Shown: positions 1 to 8,778, counted from the stretch's first letter. The stretch is 64,000 nt of DNA from UBA2705 sp963977125 (GCA_963977125.1 CAXBNJ010000001.1:248001-312000), one strand, 5' to 3'. Program-made: numbers and translations. The notes: a model not told the origin generated them from the letters alone.

Positions 1-231
1 GAAAAACTGCCTAACAAGCATACGGTTATCGTCGAACCGGGAAAATCATACTCCGTACTTGTAACGGCGGATGAACCGGGCGAATGGGCGTTTCACTGCC
101 ATCTTCTCTATCACATGATGTCAGGGATGATGACCAAAGTAGTCGTTGCTAAATTTGATGATGCGGACATGCCCTCCAACCCAGCACAACAGCAATCCTC
201 TACAAAGGGAGGCTCCCATGCAAATCATTAA
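1..231 (+). CDS. multicopper oxidase CopA/PcoA-type, C-terminal fragment
   Basis: The first frame is open from base 1 and ends at TAA 229-231, giving 76 residues of a gene that starts outside the window. It contains HCHLLYHMMSGM, the C-terminal type 1/type 3 copper-binding signature of multicopper oxidases (H-C-H-x3-H-x4-M). The PcoA/CopA family is periplasmic and oxidises or binds Cu(I) as part of copper resistance. The stop lies 14 bases inside the copB gene, so the two are translationally coupled, as in pco/cop operons. Family assignment is firm from the motif and neighbour; which subfamily it is cannot be judged from the fragment. Confidence 0.85.
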   Translation, partial: EKLPNKHTVIVEPGKSYSVLVTADEPGEWAFHCHLLYHMMSGMMTKVVVAKFDDADMPSNPAQQQSSTKGGSHANH

Positions 232-946
232 AACACTCACGTCAGCAACAGTTCTTTTTCTTGGCAATCTTGCTCCGGCATTCGCGCAGGATATGGGGCA
301 TGACATGGCAAAAGAACATGGCGGCGCAATCCATCACATGTTTCGTGTTGAAACGGATTATGGGTTTGGAAAAGAAAGTGGCGTTGCGTCATGGCATCTG
401 GATGGCTGGATAGGCACGGATGAAAACAAGCTCTGGCTGAAAAGCGAGGGTGCGCGTTCAGATGGTACCACAGAAGATGCAGAGTTTTGGGCAATGTATA
501 GCCGCAATATCTCGACATTCTGGGATGCGCAGTTTGGTATCCGTTATGACGCTAAGCCTGACACTACCGGATATGCCGTTATCGGCATTAACGGGCTGGC
601 ACCTTACTGGTTCGAGACGCAGGCACACCTGTTTATCAGCGAGGAAGGAGATGTCAGTGCAAGATTTCGGCAGGAAAACGATTTTCTGATCACACAAAGA
701 CTGATCATCGAGCCTTATGCTGAAATTAACCTGTTCGCGCAGGATGTGCCGGATCGCGGTATTGGAGCGGGAATTTCAGACGGCAAGATCGGCCTGCAAA
801 CCCGCTACGAAATCACCCGAAAATTCGCACCTTATGTGGACGTTCACTATGGCCGAAAATTCGGTGAAACCTCGTCTATCGCAAAACAAAACGGCGAAGA
901 CAAAGACGCATTTGCGGGCGCAATCGGCCTGCGTCTGATGTTCTAA
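218..946 (+). CDS. copB: copper resistance protein CopB (outer membrane)
   Basis: A 242-residue protein starting at ATG 218, chosen because AAGGGAGG lies 7-14 bases upstream and the first 23 residues form a signal peptide ending APAFA-QD. A longer in-frame start at 146 would bury this signal. The mature protein has a short His/Met stretch (MGHDMAKEHGG) and then the beta-rich body of the CopB/PcoB family, with conserved-looking W/Y-rich strands (EFWAMYSR, WDAQFGIRYD, APYWFETQAH). Family members are outer-membrane barrels that sequester or move copper with CopA. The Met/His-rich linker is much shorter than in Pseudomonas CopB. Confidence 0.88.
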   Translation: MQIIKTLTSATVLFLGNLAPAFAQDMGHDMAKEHGGAIHHMFRVETDYGFGKESGVASWHLDGWIGTDENKLWLKSEGARSDGTTEDAEFWAMYSRNISTFWDAQFGIRYDAKPDTTGYAVIGINGLAPYWFETQAHLFISEEGDVSARFRQENDFLITQRLIIEPYAEINLFAQDVPDRGIGAGISDGKIGLQTRYEITRKFAPYVDVHYGRKFGETSSIAKQNGEDKDAFAGAIGLRLMF

Positions 947-977
947 AAATATTCATGATTAACCAAAGGAGAAAACC

Positions 978-1643
978 ATGAAAAAATTACTTCTTACCAC
1001 TGCTGCTCTGGCCATGATGGTCAGCCCGGCTTTTGCCAAAGATTTTACGGTTAAACAAGTCAGCGACCCTGCTGGCGATAAACCGTATTATTTCTCACCA
1101 AGCAATCTGACGATTCAGCCTGGAGACACGGTGACGTTTGTCAATGTACAAGACGACATGCATGACGTCATGTTTGTTGAAGTGCCGAAGGGCGTGAACG
1201 AAATGATCATGAGTCCGATGAGCGAAAAGGAAGGCGACAAGTTTTCCTATACGTTCACAGTACCTGGCACTTACAAATTCCACTGCCACCCGCATGAAGC
1301 GCTTGGCATGGAAGGCACACTGATCGTCGGACAAGCTTCGAAGCCGGGTGAAACTGTCAAAATGGATCACCACAATATGGGTAAGAAAACCGATACTGCT
1401 AAAACGGCCCCGGTTAAAGGCATCCCAGCAACGGGGATAGTCAATAGCATTGATGTGGCTGGCGGCACGCTCAATATCACACATGACCCAATCAAGGTGC
1501 TAAACTGGCCAAAAATGAAAATGGTTTTCACGGCAGAAAAAGGTGTCGACCTGTCTGCTATTAAAGCAGGTGACAGTGTTACTTTTACACTGAAAGATGT
1601 GGGTGGTGACGACTATACCGTTTCAAGCATTCAGAAAAAATAA
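978..1643 (+). CDS. periplasmic cupredoxin-CusF fusion protein
   Basis: A 221-residue exported protein (signal peptide 1-20, ending SPAFA). Residues about 23-117 are a plastocyanin-like cupredoxin with the four type 1 copper ligands visible: His62, Cys103, His106 and Met111 in CHPHEALGM. Residues about 148-221 are a CusF-like domain with HDPIKVLNWPKMKMVF: His169, Trp177, Met180 and Met182 match the Cu(I) ligands and capping Trp of E. coli CusF. A His/Met linker joins them. It probably binds both Cu(II) and Cu(I) in the periplasm and may pass copper between the oxidase and an exporter (inference). A hairpin terminator follows directly. Confidence 0.85.
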   Translation: MKKLLLTTAALAMMVSPAFAKDFTVKQVSDPAGDKPYYFSPSNLTIQPGDTVTFVNVQDDMHDVMFVEVPKGVNEMIMSPMSEKEGDKFSYTFTVPGTYKFHCHPHEALGMEGTLIVGQASKPGETVKMDHHNMGKKTDTAKTAPVKGIPATGIVNSIDVAGGTLNITHDPIKVLNWPKMKMVFTAEKGVDLSAIKAGDSVTFTLKDVGGDDYTVSSIQKK

Positions 1644-1651
1644 GGCAACCC

Positions 1652-1686
1652 AGCGCCGCGCGTGAAAATCGTGCGGCGCTTTTTTC
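1652..1686 (+). terminator. rho-independent terminator
   Basis: AGCGCCGC and GCGGCGCT arms, followed by a run of T and C, 8 bases after the cupredoxin-CusF stop codon. It separates the copA-copB-cupredoxin unit from the TRASH-domain gene. Confidence 0.8.
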
Positions 1687-1700
1687 TCTAGGAGATCAAT

Positions 1701-2060
1701 ATGAAACAGTTCATGAAGTTATTGGCAGTGCTGGCCATCATCGTGCTGCCTTTTGGCGCAGCTCATGCTGAAAGCCCCGCGCTCAAGAAAGTCGAACCGC
1801 AATTTGTCTGCATGGTCAACAACGCCGTGTTCGACAAACCGCAAATCCCCGTCGAAGTCAGCGGCAAAACCTATTATGGCTGCTGCTCGATGTGCAAGGA
1901 GCGCCTTGCTAAAGACACCAGTGCCAGAATGGCGACAGACCCTGTCAGCGGAAAAAGCGTAGACAAGGCCAGTGCGGTGATCGGTGAAGACGCGGCTGGT
2001 GCTGTTTATTATTTTGAAAGCGAAGCCAACCTTAAAGCCTATACCCCAGCTCAGAAATAA
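1701..2060 (+). CDS. exported TRASH-type metal-binding protein
   Basis: A 119-residue protein with a signal peptide (1-23, ending GAAHA) and GGAG upstream of ATG 1701. The mature part holds Cys37, Cys61, Cys62 and Cys65 in the arrangement C-x23-C-x3-C, close to the TRASH/YHS metal-binding pattern. Proteins of this kind occur in copper and mercury clusters, and a role as periplasmic metal sensor or chaperone fits the context, but no function is shown by the sequence. It lies between two terminators, so it is probably a separate or read-through transcript. Confidence 0.6.
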   Translation: MKQFMKLLAVLAIIVLPFGAAHAESPALKKVEPQFVCMVNNAVFDKPQIPVEVSGKTYYGCCSMCKERLAKDTSARMATDPVSGKSVDKASAVIGEDAAGAVYYFESEANLKAYTPAQK

Positions 2061-2074
2061 ATCTCCTGAGCAAG

Positions 2075-2109
2075 AAACTCCTGCGTCTACCCCGGCGCAG
2101 GAGTTTTTC
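2075..2109 (+). terminator. rho-independent terminator
   Basis: An 11-bp perfect stem AAACTCCTGCG / CGCAGGAGTTT followed by TT, 15 bases after the TRASH-domain gene. Confidence 0.85.
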
Positions 2110-2137
2110 TACACTCGAATTTATAATCAATGTTTCC

Positions 2138-2182
2138 TTGACATTTATGTCGATAATTATATATGAACATGTATCATATGTT
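2138..2182 (+). promoter_or_regulatory. candidate promoter with operator-like dyad for the TPR gene
   Basis: TTGACA at 2138-2143, 16-bp spacer, TATATG at 2160-2165. It overlaps a dyad AACAT-N7-ATGTT at 2166-2182 that sits where a repressor would block transcription. The regulator is unknown; an ArsR/SmtB-type site is possible by general look only. Confidence 0.4.
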
Positions 2183-2236
2183 GTTTTTAATAGCATTAAT
2201 TGCGTAAACGTAGCTTCCAAGAAGGAGTAAGCCCCC

Positions 2237-3925
2237 ATGTCAGATAATTATTATAACCTCGGTGATTTTCGCAGGGATGTCACCACGTCATCACCAGAGG
2301 CGCAACTCTGGTTTGATCGCGGCTTGGCTTGGGCATACTGCTTCAACCCCGAAGAGGCCGTCCGCTGTTTTGAAAAAGCGGCCAAGATTGATCCGGACTG
2401 CGCCATGGCGCATTGGGGTATCGCCTTCGGGTCAGGCCCGAATTACAACAAAGCATGGCGATTGTTCGACATAGCCGATATGGAGCAATCTATCGCCGTT
2501 GCAACTGCGGCACTTGATCGTGCGCGTGTTGCCGCAAACCGCAATGCTACGCCCTTTGAACGCGCATTGATTGGTGCGCTTGGCGCTCGCTTTCCCAAAG
2601 CCGTAACCCAAGACCCAATAGAATTCGATAGGCTTAACCGCGCTTATGCCGACGCGATGCGGATATTCTACAAACAGTTCTCAGACGACATCGATGCGGC
2701 GGCGCTATTTGCAGACTCCCTCATGTGCCTTAGCCCACGCGCATTGTGGGATTTGGATACGGGTGAGCCGATTGGCCCAGGTACAGTCGAGGCTCGGAGT
2801 GTTTTGGAAGATGCGCTGCCGCGCGAGGGCGGTGATAAACATCCGGTGCTTAATCACCTTTATATCCACCTCATGGAAATGTCGCCTTATCCGGAGATTG
2901 CCTTGCCAGCGGCTGACCGTTTACGCCGCCTCTCGGTTGATGGTGCGCATCTGGCGCATATGTCGACGCATATCGACAATGCCTGTGGCGACTGGAGGCG
3001 TGTGATTGACTCTAATCTCGATGCTGTTGCTGCAGATGAACGCTATTTCGGGCGAGAGAAGGACATTGGGGCTTGGTATAATGTCTACCGCGTACACAAT
3101 CTCATGGTCGGTTCATACGGCGCGATGATGGCTGGGCGGTCACGCGAAGCACTGTTTATGGCCGGACGCCTCAAAGAAGTGCTAACCCCTGAGCTTCTCC
3201 AAATCCCAAGCCCGCCAATGGCAGATTTACTTGAAGCACATGGCACTACGCTTGCCCATGTCCTGATCCGCTTTGGTCGCTGGCACGACATCCTTAACCT
3301 CGAATTCCCAGAGGATCGTAAACTCTACTGTTCGACCACCGCGATGATCCATTATGCGCGCGGCATTGCGTTTGCCGCTTTACGTCGCATTCCAGAAGCA
3401 GAGCAAGAGCGAAAGGAATTCGCCATCGCCGTTGCGGCTGTGCCGGAATCGCGCTTCAACTCCATCCCGGTACCGGAAATTCAGGCTCTTAAAATTGCTG
3501 AAAAAATGCTGGATGGAGAAATCGAATATCGCAAGGGTAATTTCGATGTCGCCTTTACCCATCTGCGCGAAGCCATCGCGCTTGAAGATAAGCTTCCCTA
3601 CAGCGATCCACCAGCATGGCTTCAACCTGTTCGCCACGCCTATTGCGCACTCATGACGGAGCAAGGTCAACTTGAAGAAGCCATCAAGCAATATCGCATC
3701 GAACTGGGGCTGGAAGGTAATCTAGGTCGCCGCCGAATTCGCCCCAACAACGTCTGGAGCTTGCACGGCCTGTATGAATGCCTGACCAAACTGGGCCGTC
3801 ATGATGAGGCAAGGGAAATCAAATTGCAGCGTGATATCGCTGTTGCATCCGCTGATATCAAGATCGCTGCATCGTGTTTCTGTCGCCTAAGTGCCTTTGA
3901 AAGCACTTGTTCATCAAAGAAATAG
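2237..3925 (+). CDS. tetratricopeptide-repeat protein of the metal-resistance cluster
   Basis: A 562-residue soluble protein with no signal peptide or membrane segment; start ATG 2237 has GGAG 11 bases upstream. TPR-like helical pairs are visible: residues 19-75 (LWFDRGLAWAYCFNPEEAVR, then CFEKAAKIDPDCAMAHWGIA), and again near the C-terminus (REAIALEDKLPY, ALMTEQGQLEEAIKQYR, LYECLTKLGRHDEAREI). Its own promoter region and a following terminator make it monocistronic. Its place between two copper units suggests a stress- or metal-linked scaffold, but nothing identifies a partner. It is a cytoplasmic TPR protein of unknown function. Confidence 0.65.
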   Translation: MSDNYYNLGDFRRDVTTSSPEAQLWFDRGLAWAYCFNPEEAVRCFEKAAKIDPDCAMAHWGIAFGSGPNYNKAWRLFDIADMEQSIAVATAALDRARVAANRNATPFERALIGALGARFPKAVTQDPIEFDRLNRAYADAMRIFYKQFSDDIDAAALFADSLMCLSPRALWDLDTGEPIGPGTVEARSVLEDALPREGGDKHPVLNHLYIHLMEMSPYPEIALPAADRLRRLSVDGAHLAHMSTHIDNACGDWRRVIDSNLDAVAADERYFGREKDIGAWYNVYRVHNLMVGSYGAMMAGRSREALFMAGRLKEVLTPELLQIPSPPMADLLEAHGTTLAHVLIRFGRWHDILNLEFPEDRKLYCSTTAMIHYARGIAFAALRRIPEAEQERKEFAIAVAAVPESRFNSIPVPEIQALKIAEKMLDGEIEYRKGNFDVAFTHLREAIALEDKLPYSDPPAWLQPVRHAYCALMTEQGQLEEAIKQYRIELGLEGNLGRRRIRPNNVWSLHGLYECLTKLGRHDEAREIKLQRDIAVASADIKIAASCFCRLSAFESTCSSKK

Positions 3926-3944
3926 AGTCTGAAGAAGCATTAAT

Positions 3945-3977
3945 AGCCCCTGCGCTAGGGATGGCACAGGGGCTTTT
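3945..3977 (+). terminator. rho-independent terminator
   Basis: AGCCCCTG / CAGGGGCT stem with following TTT, 19 bases after the TPR gene stop. Confidence 0.8.
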
Positions 3978-4039
3978 CTCTGTATGAAGTGTTAAAAAGC
4001 CAGCCACTTAACTCATTATTTCCGTGATAAATCTATTTC

Positions 4040-4070
4040 TTGACCTTCCAATGATGGGAAGGTGTACTAT
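4040..4070 (+). promoter_or_regulatory. CueR-type promoter of copA-cueR
   Basis: -35 TTGACC (4040-4045) and -10 TACTAT (4065-4070) are separated by 19 bp, the overlong spacer typical of MerR-family activated promoters. The perfect dyad ACCTTCC-N7-GGAAGGT (4043-4063) fills the spacer and matches CueR operators. Confidence 0.85.
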
Positions 4071-4105
4071 ATGAAGGATATGGAATTTAATTGAAGGAGT
4101 CGGCC

Positions 4106-6592
4106 ATGACAGCCCATAACCCAAAAAATGCATCCAGCGCCTCGAATATCTCTCTGCCAATCGAAGGCATGACGTGCGCATCCTGCGTTTTCCACGTTGA
4201 GAAAGCACTTTCCAAGGTCGAAGGCGTGGGCAGCGTTGCTGTCAATCTTGCCACCGAAAAAGCGGAGATCAAACCATCCGGCCCAGTTGACCGTGCTGCG
4301 CTCGTCCAAGCGGTCAAAGATGCAGGCTATGATGTGCCGGAGCGCACCAGCGCGACCGAACTTGCTATTGGCGGCATGACTTGCGCCTCTTGCGTGGGCC
4401 GTGTTGAAAAAGCCCTTAAAGCTGTACCGGGCGTTACCGATGCGGTTGTAAACCTCGCCACCGAACGCGCCACCGTGCGCGGATCGGCCAGCAGCGATGC
4501 CTTGATTGCCGCCGTAGTCGGTGCAGGCTATGAAGCCCGCCTAATCGAAGCCACAGGTGAGATTGAAGATAATTCCGAACAAAAGGATGCGGAACGCAAA
4601 GCACTAAAAAGAGATTTGATCTTGGCTGCCGTTTTTGCCGCACCTGTGTTTGCATTGGAAATGGGATCGCACATGATCCCCGCCATGCATGAGTTCGTAA
4701 TGAACACGATTGGCATGCAACTGAGCTGGTATCTGCAATTCGCACTGACGAGCTTTGTGCTGGCCGTGCCGGGCTGGCGTTTCTATAAAAAAGGTTTTCC
4801 CGCGCTCATGCGTCTTGCGCCCGATATGAATTCCCTCGTGTCGGTCGGGACGTTGGCAGCATACGGTTACTCTCTTGTGGCGACTTTCCTGCCGCATCTT
4901 TTACCGGCGAATACCGTGAATGTTTATTACGAAGCCGCCGCCGTGATCGTGGCGTTGGTGCTGCTCGGCAAATTCATGGAAGCCCGCGCCAAGGGCCGCA
5001 CGTCCGAGGCCATCACGCGCCTGATCGGAATGCAGGCCAAGGTCGCACATGTCCAGCGCAACGGGCAATTTATCGATATTCCAATCAGCGAAGTAGCACT
5101 GGGCGATATTATCGAAGTGCGCCCAGGTGAGCGTATTCCGGTCGATGGCGAAGTGCTGGACGGCAAGAGCTTCGTGGATGAATCCATGATCACGGGCGAG
5201 CCGATTCCGGTCGAGAAAACCATCGGCAGCACGGTCGTGGGCGGTACGGTCAACCAGAAAGGCGCGTTTACGCTCAAAGCTACGGCTGTCGGCGGGCAAA
5301 CCATGCTGGCGCAAATCATCCGTCTGGTCGAACAGGCGCAAGGCTCCAAACTGCCCATTCAGGCGGTGGTCGACCGCGTAACCATGTGGTTCGTCCCAGC
5401 GGTGCTGGCAGCGGCCACCGTAACCTTCCTTGTCTGGCTGGCTTACGGCCCATCGCCCGCACTGACCTTTGCGCTTGTGAATGCGGTGGCTGTCCTGATT
5501 ATCGCCTGCCCATGCGCCATGGGTCTGGCCACGCCAACCTCCATTATGGTCGGCACTGGACGCGGTGCGGAACTCGGTGTGCTTTTCCGTAAGGGTGAAG
5601 CCCTGCAGCTTTTGAAAGATGCCAAGGTCGTGGCCGTCGATAAAACCGGAACGCTAACCGAAGGCCACCCCGCCCTGACCGATTTGGAAGTGACAGAAGG
5701 TTTTGAACGTAATCAGGTCTTGGGACAGATCGCGGCGGTGGAATCCCGCTCCGAACACCCGATTGCCCGCGCCATTGTCGATGCCGCAAAAGAAGAAGGC
5801 ATTGCCATTCCGTCTTTGAGTGATTTTGATTCTGTAACAGGCATGGGCGTGAAGGCTGTGGTTAATGGCGTGAATATCGAGGTAGGTGCGGATCGCTATA
5901 TGCGGGAGCTGGGCCTTGATACAGGCGTATTCGCCGCCACGGCGGAGCGTCTGGCCAGCGAAGGTAAATCCCCGCTCTATGCCGCCATCGGAGGCAAACT
6001 GGCCGCCATTGTGGCCGTGGCCGACCCGATCAAGGCATCCACACCTGCGGCGATCAAGGCCCTGCACGATCTGGGTCTGAAAGTAGCCATGATCACGGGC
6101 GACAACGCCCGCACGGCGCAGGCCATTGCCGCCAAGCTCGGCATTGACGAAGTGGTGGCCGAAGTGCTGCCGGAGGGCAAGGTTGAGGCTGTGAAGCGCC
6201 TCAAAGCCCAATACGGCCAGATCGCCTTTGTCGGTGACGGCATCAATGACGCGCCTGCCTTGGCGGAAGCCGATGTCGGGCTTGCCATCGGCACAGGCAC
6301 GGATGTCGCGATGGAGTCCGCCGATGTCGTGTTGATGTCAGGCAATCTGCAGGGCGTGCCGAATGCCATCGCCCTATCCAAGGCGACCATCGGCAATATC
6401 CGCCAGAACCTGTTCTGGGCCTTTGCCTACAACACGGCCTTAATTCCGGTCGCGGCAGGTGTGCTTTATCCCACCTATGGCATCCTGCTTTCGCCGATCT
6501 TTGCGGCGGGTGCAATGGCCATGTCGAGCGTCTTTGTGCTGGGGAACGCGCTGCGTTTGCGGCGCTTTCAACCGCCTATGGGGCAAGAATAA
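4106..6592 (+). CDS. copA: Cu(I)-exporting P1B-type ATPase CopA
   Basis: An 828-residue inner-membrane copper pump. Start ATG 4106 is preferred over the in-frame TTG at 4091 because GGAG (4096-4099) sits 6 bases before it. Two N-terminal heavy-metal-associated domains carry GMTCASC (about residues 21-27 and 90-97). Transmembrane segments follow, with the A-domain TGEP motif, the CPC copper-path motif (about residue 467), phosphorylation motif DKTGT (about 512), SEHP, and GDGIND (about 709). This is the complete Cu+-ATPase set. It is driven by the CueR-type promoter just upstream and followed 12 bases later by cueR. It expels cytoplasmic Cu(I), with CopZ as likely donor. Confidence 0.97.
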   Translation: MTAHNPKNASSASNISLPIEGMTCASCVFHVEKALSKVEGVGSVAVNLATEKAEIKPSGPVDRAALVQAVKDAGYDVPERTSATELAIGGMTCASCVGRVEKALKAVPGVTDAVVNLATERATVRGSASSDALIAAVVGAGYEARLIEATGEIEDNSEQKDAERKALKRDLILAAVFAAPVFALEMGSHMIPAMHEFVMNTIGMQLSWYLQFALTSFVLAVPGWRFYKKGFPALMRLAPDMNSLVSVGTLAAYGYSLVATFLPHLLPANTVNVYYEAAAVIVALVLLGKFMEARAKGRTSEAITRLIGMQAKVAHVQRNGQFIDIPISEVALGDIIEVRPGERIPVDGEVLDGKSFVDESMITGEPIPVEKTIGSTVVGGTVNQKGAFTLKATAVGGQTMLAQIIRLVEQAQGSKLPIQAVVDRVTMWFVPAVLAAATVTFLVWLAYGPSPALTFALVNAVAVLIIACPCAMGLATPTSIMVGTGRGAELGVLFRKGEALQLLKDAKVVAVDKTGTLTEGHPALTDLEVTEGFERNQVLGQIAAVESRSEHPIARAIVDAAKEEGIAIPSLSDFDSVTGMGVKAVVNGVNIEVGADRYMRELGLDTGVFAATAERLASEGKSPLYAAIGGKLAAIVAVADPIKASTPAAIKALHDLGLKVAMITGDNARTAQAIAAKLGIDEVVAEVLPEGKVEAVKRLKAQYGQIAFVGDGINDAPALAEADVGLAIGTGTDVAMESADVVLMSGNLQGVPNAIALSKATIGNIRQNLFWAFAYNTALIPVAAGVLYPTYGILLSPIFAAGAMAMSSVFVLGNALRLRRFQPPMGQE

Positions 6593-6604
6593 AGGAGAGA
6601 AACT

Positions 6605-7057
6605 ATGAATATCGGTGAAGCTGCCAAGGCATCCGGCGTATCGGCCAAGATGATCCGCTATTATGAAGAAATAAAACTGATCCCGCCGAGTGACCGCACG
6701 GCATCGGGTTATCGTTCCTATTCGCAAAGCGATATTCACCGTTTGCAGTTTGTAAGAAGGGCGCGTGATCTGGGCTTCCAGGTGGCGGAGATCAGCGAAT
6801 TGCTGGCATTGTGGGGAGATCGTTCACGCAAAAGCTCGGACGTGAAGAAGGTGGCGCAAAAGCATATCGTCGATCTGCAGCAGCGCATTCAGGATATGCA
6901 GGAAATGGCGGATACATTGCAGACGCTCGTCAGCTGCTGCGCGGGCGACGGAAGGCCGGAATGTCCGATCCTGGAAGGCCTCGAAAAGTCTGCCAAGACC
7001 ACCAGCCGTCCTGCCGCCCGTAAAGGTGCAGTTACTTCTATCAAAAAGAAGCGTTAG
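6605..7057 (+). CDS. cueR: MerR-family Cu(I)-responsive activator CueR
   Basis: A 150-residue regulator: MerR winged HTH (residues 1-70, NIGEAAKASGVSAKMIRYYE), long dimerisation helix, and a metal loop with Cys112 and Cys120 (CCAGDGRPECP) at the same numbers as the Cu(I) ligands of E. coli CueR. An extra Cys111 and a basic Lys/Arg tail are present. It lies 12 bases after copA, so it is probably co-transcribed and autoregulated. Four matching operators lie within about 4.8 kb (4040, 7280, 8695, 8779). The stop overlaps the end of the convergent copZ gene by 4 bases. Confidence 0.93.
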   Translation: MNIGEAAKASGVSAKMIRYYEEIKLIPPSDRTASGYRSYSQSDIHRLQFVRRARDLGFQVAEISELLALWGDRSRKSSDVKKVAQKHIVDLQQRIQDMQEMADTLQTLVSCCAGDGRPECPILEGLEKSAKTTSRPAARKGAVTSIKKKR

Positions 7058-7248
7058 TCTTTCGTTGGCGGGAAGCCAACTTCGCAGAGCGCAGCTTCCA
7101 CTTGTTCTTTGCTGGCCGAGGTAACGACTTCAACGCTGCGGCTTGGCGGATCGGCTTTGACATCCGCTTGCGGATCGAGCGATTTGATCGCTGCCGTCAC
7201 GCCACGGGCGCAGCCGCCACAGGTCATGTTTTCAATATGCAGTTTCAT
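7054..7248 (-). CDS. copZ: copper chaperone CopZ (heavy-metal-associated domain)
   Basis: A 64-residue single HMA domain with the metal-binding loop NMTCGGCARGV (Cys10, Cys13). It has the length and beta-alpha-beta-beta-alpha-beta pattern of CopZ, and GGAGG lies 8-12 bases before ATG 7248. CopZ proteins carry Cu(I) in the cytoplasm to CopA. The gene has its own CueR-type promoter (7280-7310) and runs tail to tail with cueR. Confidence 0.92.
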   Translation of the reverse strand: MKLHIENMTCGGCARGVTAAIKSLDPQADVKADPPSRSVEVVTSASKEQVEAALCEVGFPPTKD

Positions 7249-7279
7249 GATAAAGCCTCCTTTTGTTGCTTATAGTTTA

Positions 7280-7310
7280 AGTATGGGGCTTCCCATCGTT
7301 GGAAGGTCAA
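7280..7310 (-). promoter_or_regulatory. CueR-type promoter of copZ
   Basis: Read on the minus strand: -35 TTGACC (7310-7305), 19-bp spacer, -10 CATACT (7285-7280), with operator ACCTTCC-N7-GGAAG that matches the copA operator in the -35 half and is one or two bases weaker in the other. Confidence 0.78.
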
Positions 7311-7317
7311 GGGGTTT

Positions 7318-8670
7318 TTATCCGCGCGGCCATTGCTGGTGCAGATCATCGATCACAAAAGCATGTCCGTCCTTGGACGCATGCGCTTCTTTTAAATGCG
7401 GGTGATCCGGCGCAAGGTTTTCATGTCCGTGCGGCACAATGTCGGGATCATTGGCGGGCCATATCATGAAGCCTGTCAGTGTTCCGGCAAACGCAATGAC
7501 GGCCATTGCGCCGAATGCAAACTCCTGTCCCATCTTCGCGCCCAGCCATCCGACCAGCGGATAGCAGATCAGCCAGCAGGCATGGCTTAGCGAGAATTGC
7601 GCGGCAAAAATCGCCGGACGATCATCGGCATTGGCCGAGCGTTTAAGCAAACGCCCCGATGGCGTAATGCTCATCGAATAGGCAAACCCCATCACAAACC
7701 ATCCCGCCATGATCATGTACCAGAAAGACGGCAGGTCGCTGAAAGCGGCGGTCAGTCCGGTAAGAACAGCCAGCGCCACCGTCATCACGATGGCTGACAA
7801 TATCATGATGCGCCTGTCGGAAATCCGGTCCAAAAGACGTGGCAACAAGAATGCGGCAATGATTGATCCGCCGCCGAACGCCGCCAGCGTGATCGCCACA
7901 TCGGTTTGCGACAATCCCAGCGTGTCACGCACGATCACGACCGTATTGACGATGACCATGGAACTGGCGGCAGCGGCGGCCAGCGTAATCGCCAAAAGCC
8001 CGCGCAGGCGCGGTGTTTTCAAATAAAAGCGCATGCCGCGTGTTGTTTTCGCAATCACGCCTTCTTTGCGGATTGTCGTGGTGCTTGCCGCTTTAGGCAG
8101 GATGGTCGCCATCACCAGCAACGCCGAGAGGGCAAAACCAACCGCCGTACCGGAGAACAGCCAGTGAAAATCAATGATCGTCAAAAGTGCCGCCGCCAGC
8201 ATCGGGCTGGTCAGACTTTCCATGTCGTAGGCCAGCCGCGAGAGCGACAGAGCGCGGGTGTAGTCTTTTTCTTTGGGCAGCACGTCCGGGATTGTTGCCT
8301 GGAATGTCGGGGTGAAAGCGGCTGACGCCGATTGCAAAAGGAAGATAAGAATATAAATCTGCCAGACTTGATCGACAAACGGCAGGCATATGGCCACGCC
8401 CGCACGCACCAGATCCATCGCCACAAGAAAAGCACGGCGCGGCAGGCGGTTGGCATAAGCCCCCACAATCGGGGCGATACCAATATAGGCGATCATCTTG
8501 ATCGCCATCGCCGTCCCCAGAACGGTTCCGGCATCACCGCCCGCAATGTCATAGGCAAGAAGCCCCAGTGCGACTGTGGCAAGCCCTGTACCGATTAGCG
8601 CGATCACCTGTGCAAAGAATAGATTGCGGTAAGTTTTATTTGAAAGAATGTCGCTTGCAAAGAAATTCAT
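7318..8670 (-). CDS. MFS transporter with histidine-rich tail, CueR-controlled
   Basis: A 450-residue major facilitator with about 12 hydrophobic segments spread over residues 15-400, and the loop after TM2 reading GAYANRLPRRAF (motif A-like). The last 40 residues are hydrophilic and His-rich (PHGHENLAPDHPHLKEAH), which suggests metal binding. Start ATG 8670 is preceded by AAAGGTGA. A CueR-type promoter lies directly upstream (8695-8725), so copper probably induces it. Substrate is not determined; a metal ion or metallophore is a reasonable inference from the tail and control. Confidence 0.8.
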   Translation of the reverse strand: MNFFASDILSNKTYRNLFFAQVIALIGTGLATVALGLLAYDIAGGDAGTVLGTAMAIKMIAYIGIAPIVGAYANRLPRRAFLVAMDLVRAGVAICLPFVDQVWQIYILIFLLQSASAAFTPTFQATIPDVLPKEKDYTRALSLSRLAYDMESLTSPMLAAALLTIIDFHWLFSGTAVGFALSALLVMATILPKAASTTTIRKEGVIAKTTRGMRFYLKTPRLRGLLAITLAAAAASSMVIVNTVVIVRDTLGLSQTDVAITLAAFGGGSIIAAFLLPRLLDRISDRRIMILSAIVMTVALAVLTGLTAAFSDLPSFWYMIMAGWFVMGFAYSMSITPSGRLLKRSANADDRPAIFAAQFSLSHACWLICYPLVGWLGAKMGQEFAFGAMAVIAFAGTLTGFMIWPANDPDIVPHGHENLAPDHPHLKEAHASKDGHAFVIDDLHQQWPRG

Positions 8671-8694
8671 GAGATCACCTTTAAACGTTGATCC

Positions 8695-8725
8695 AGCTTA
8701 CACCTTCCTATAGCAGGAAGGTCAA
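8695..8725 (-). promoter_or_regulatory. CueR-type promoter of the MFS gene
   Basis: Minus strand: -35 TTGACC (8725-8720), 19-bp spacer, -10 TAAGCT (8700-8695). Perfect dyad ACCTTCC-N7-GGAAGGT at 8702-8722. Confidence 0.82.
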
Positions 8726-8778
8726 TAGCCTAAAGTATTGAGCCTAATATTCGATTATGAACTCGTTCATTAAAGAGC

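Noticed and set aside
146..217. Upstream start for copB at 146
   Set aside because: It would place 24 residues before an evident signal peptide and ignore the strong SD at ATG 218.
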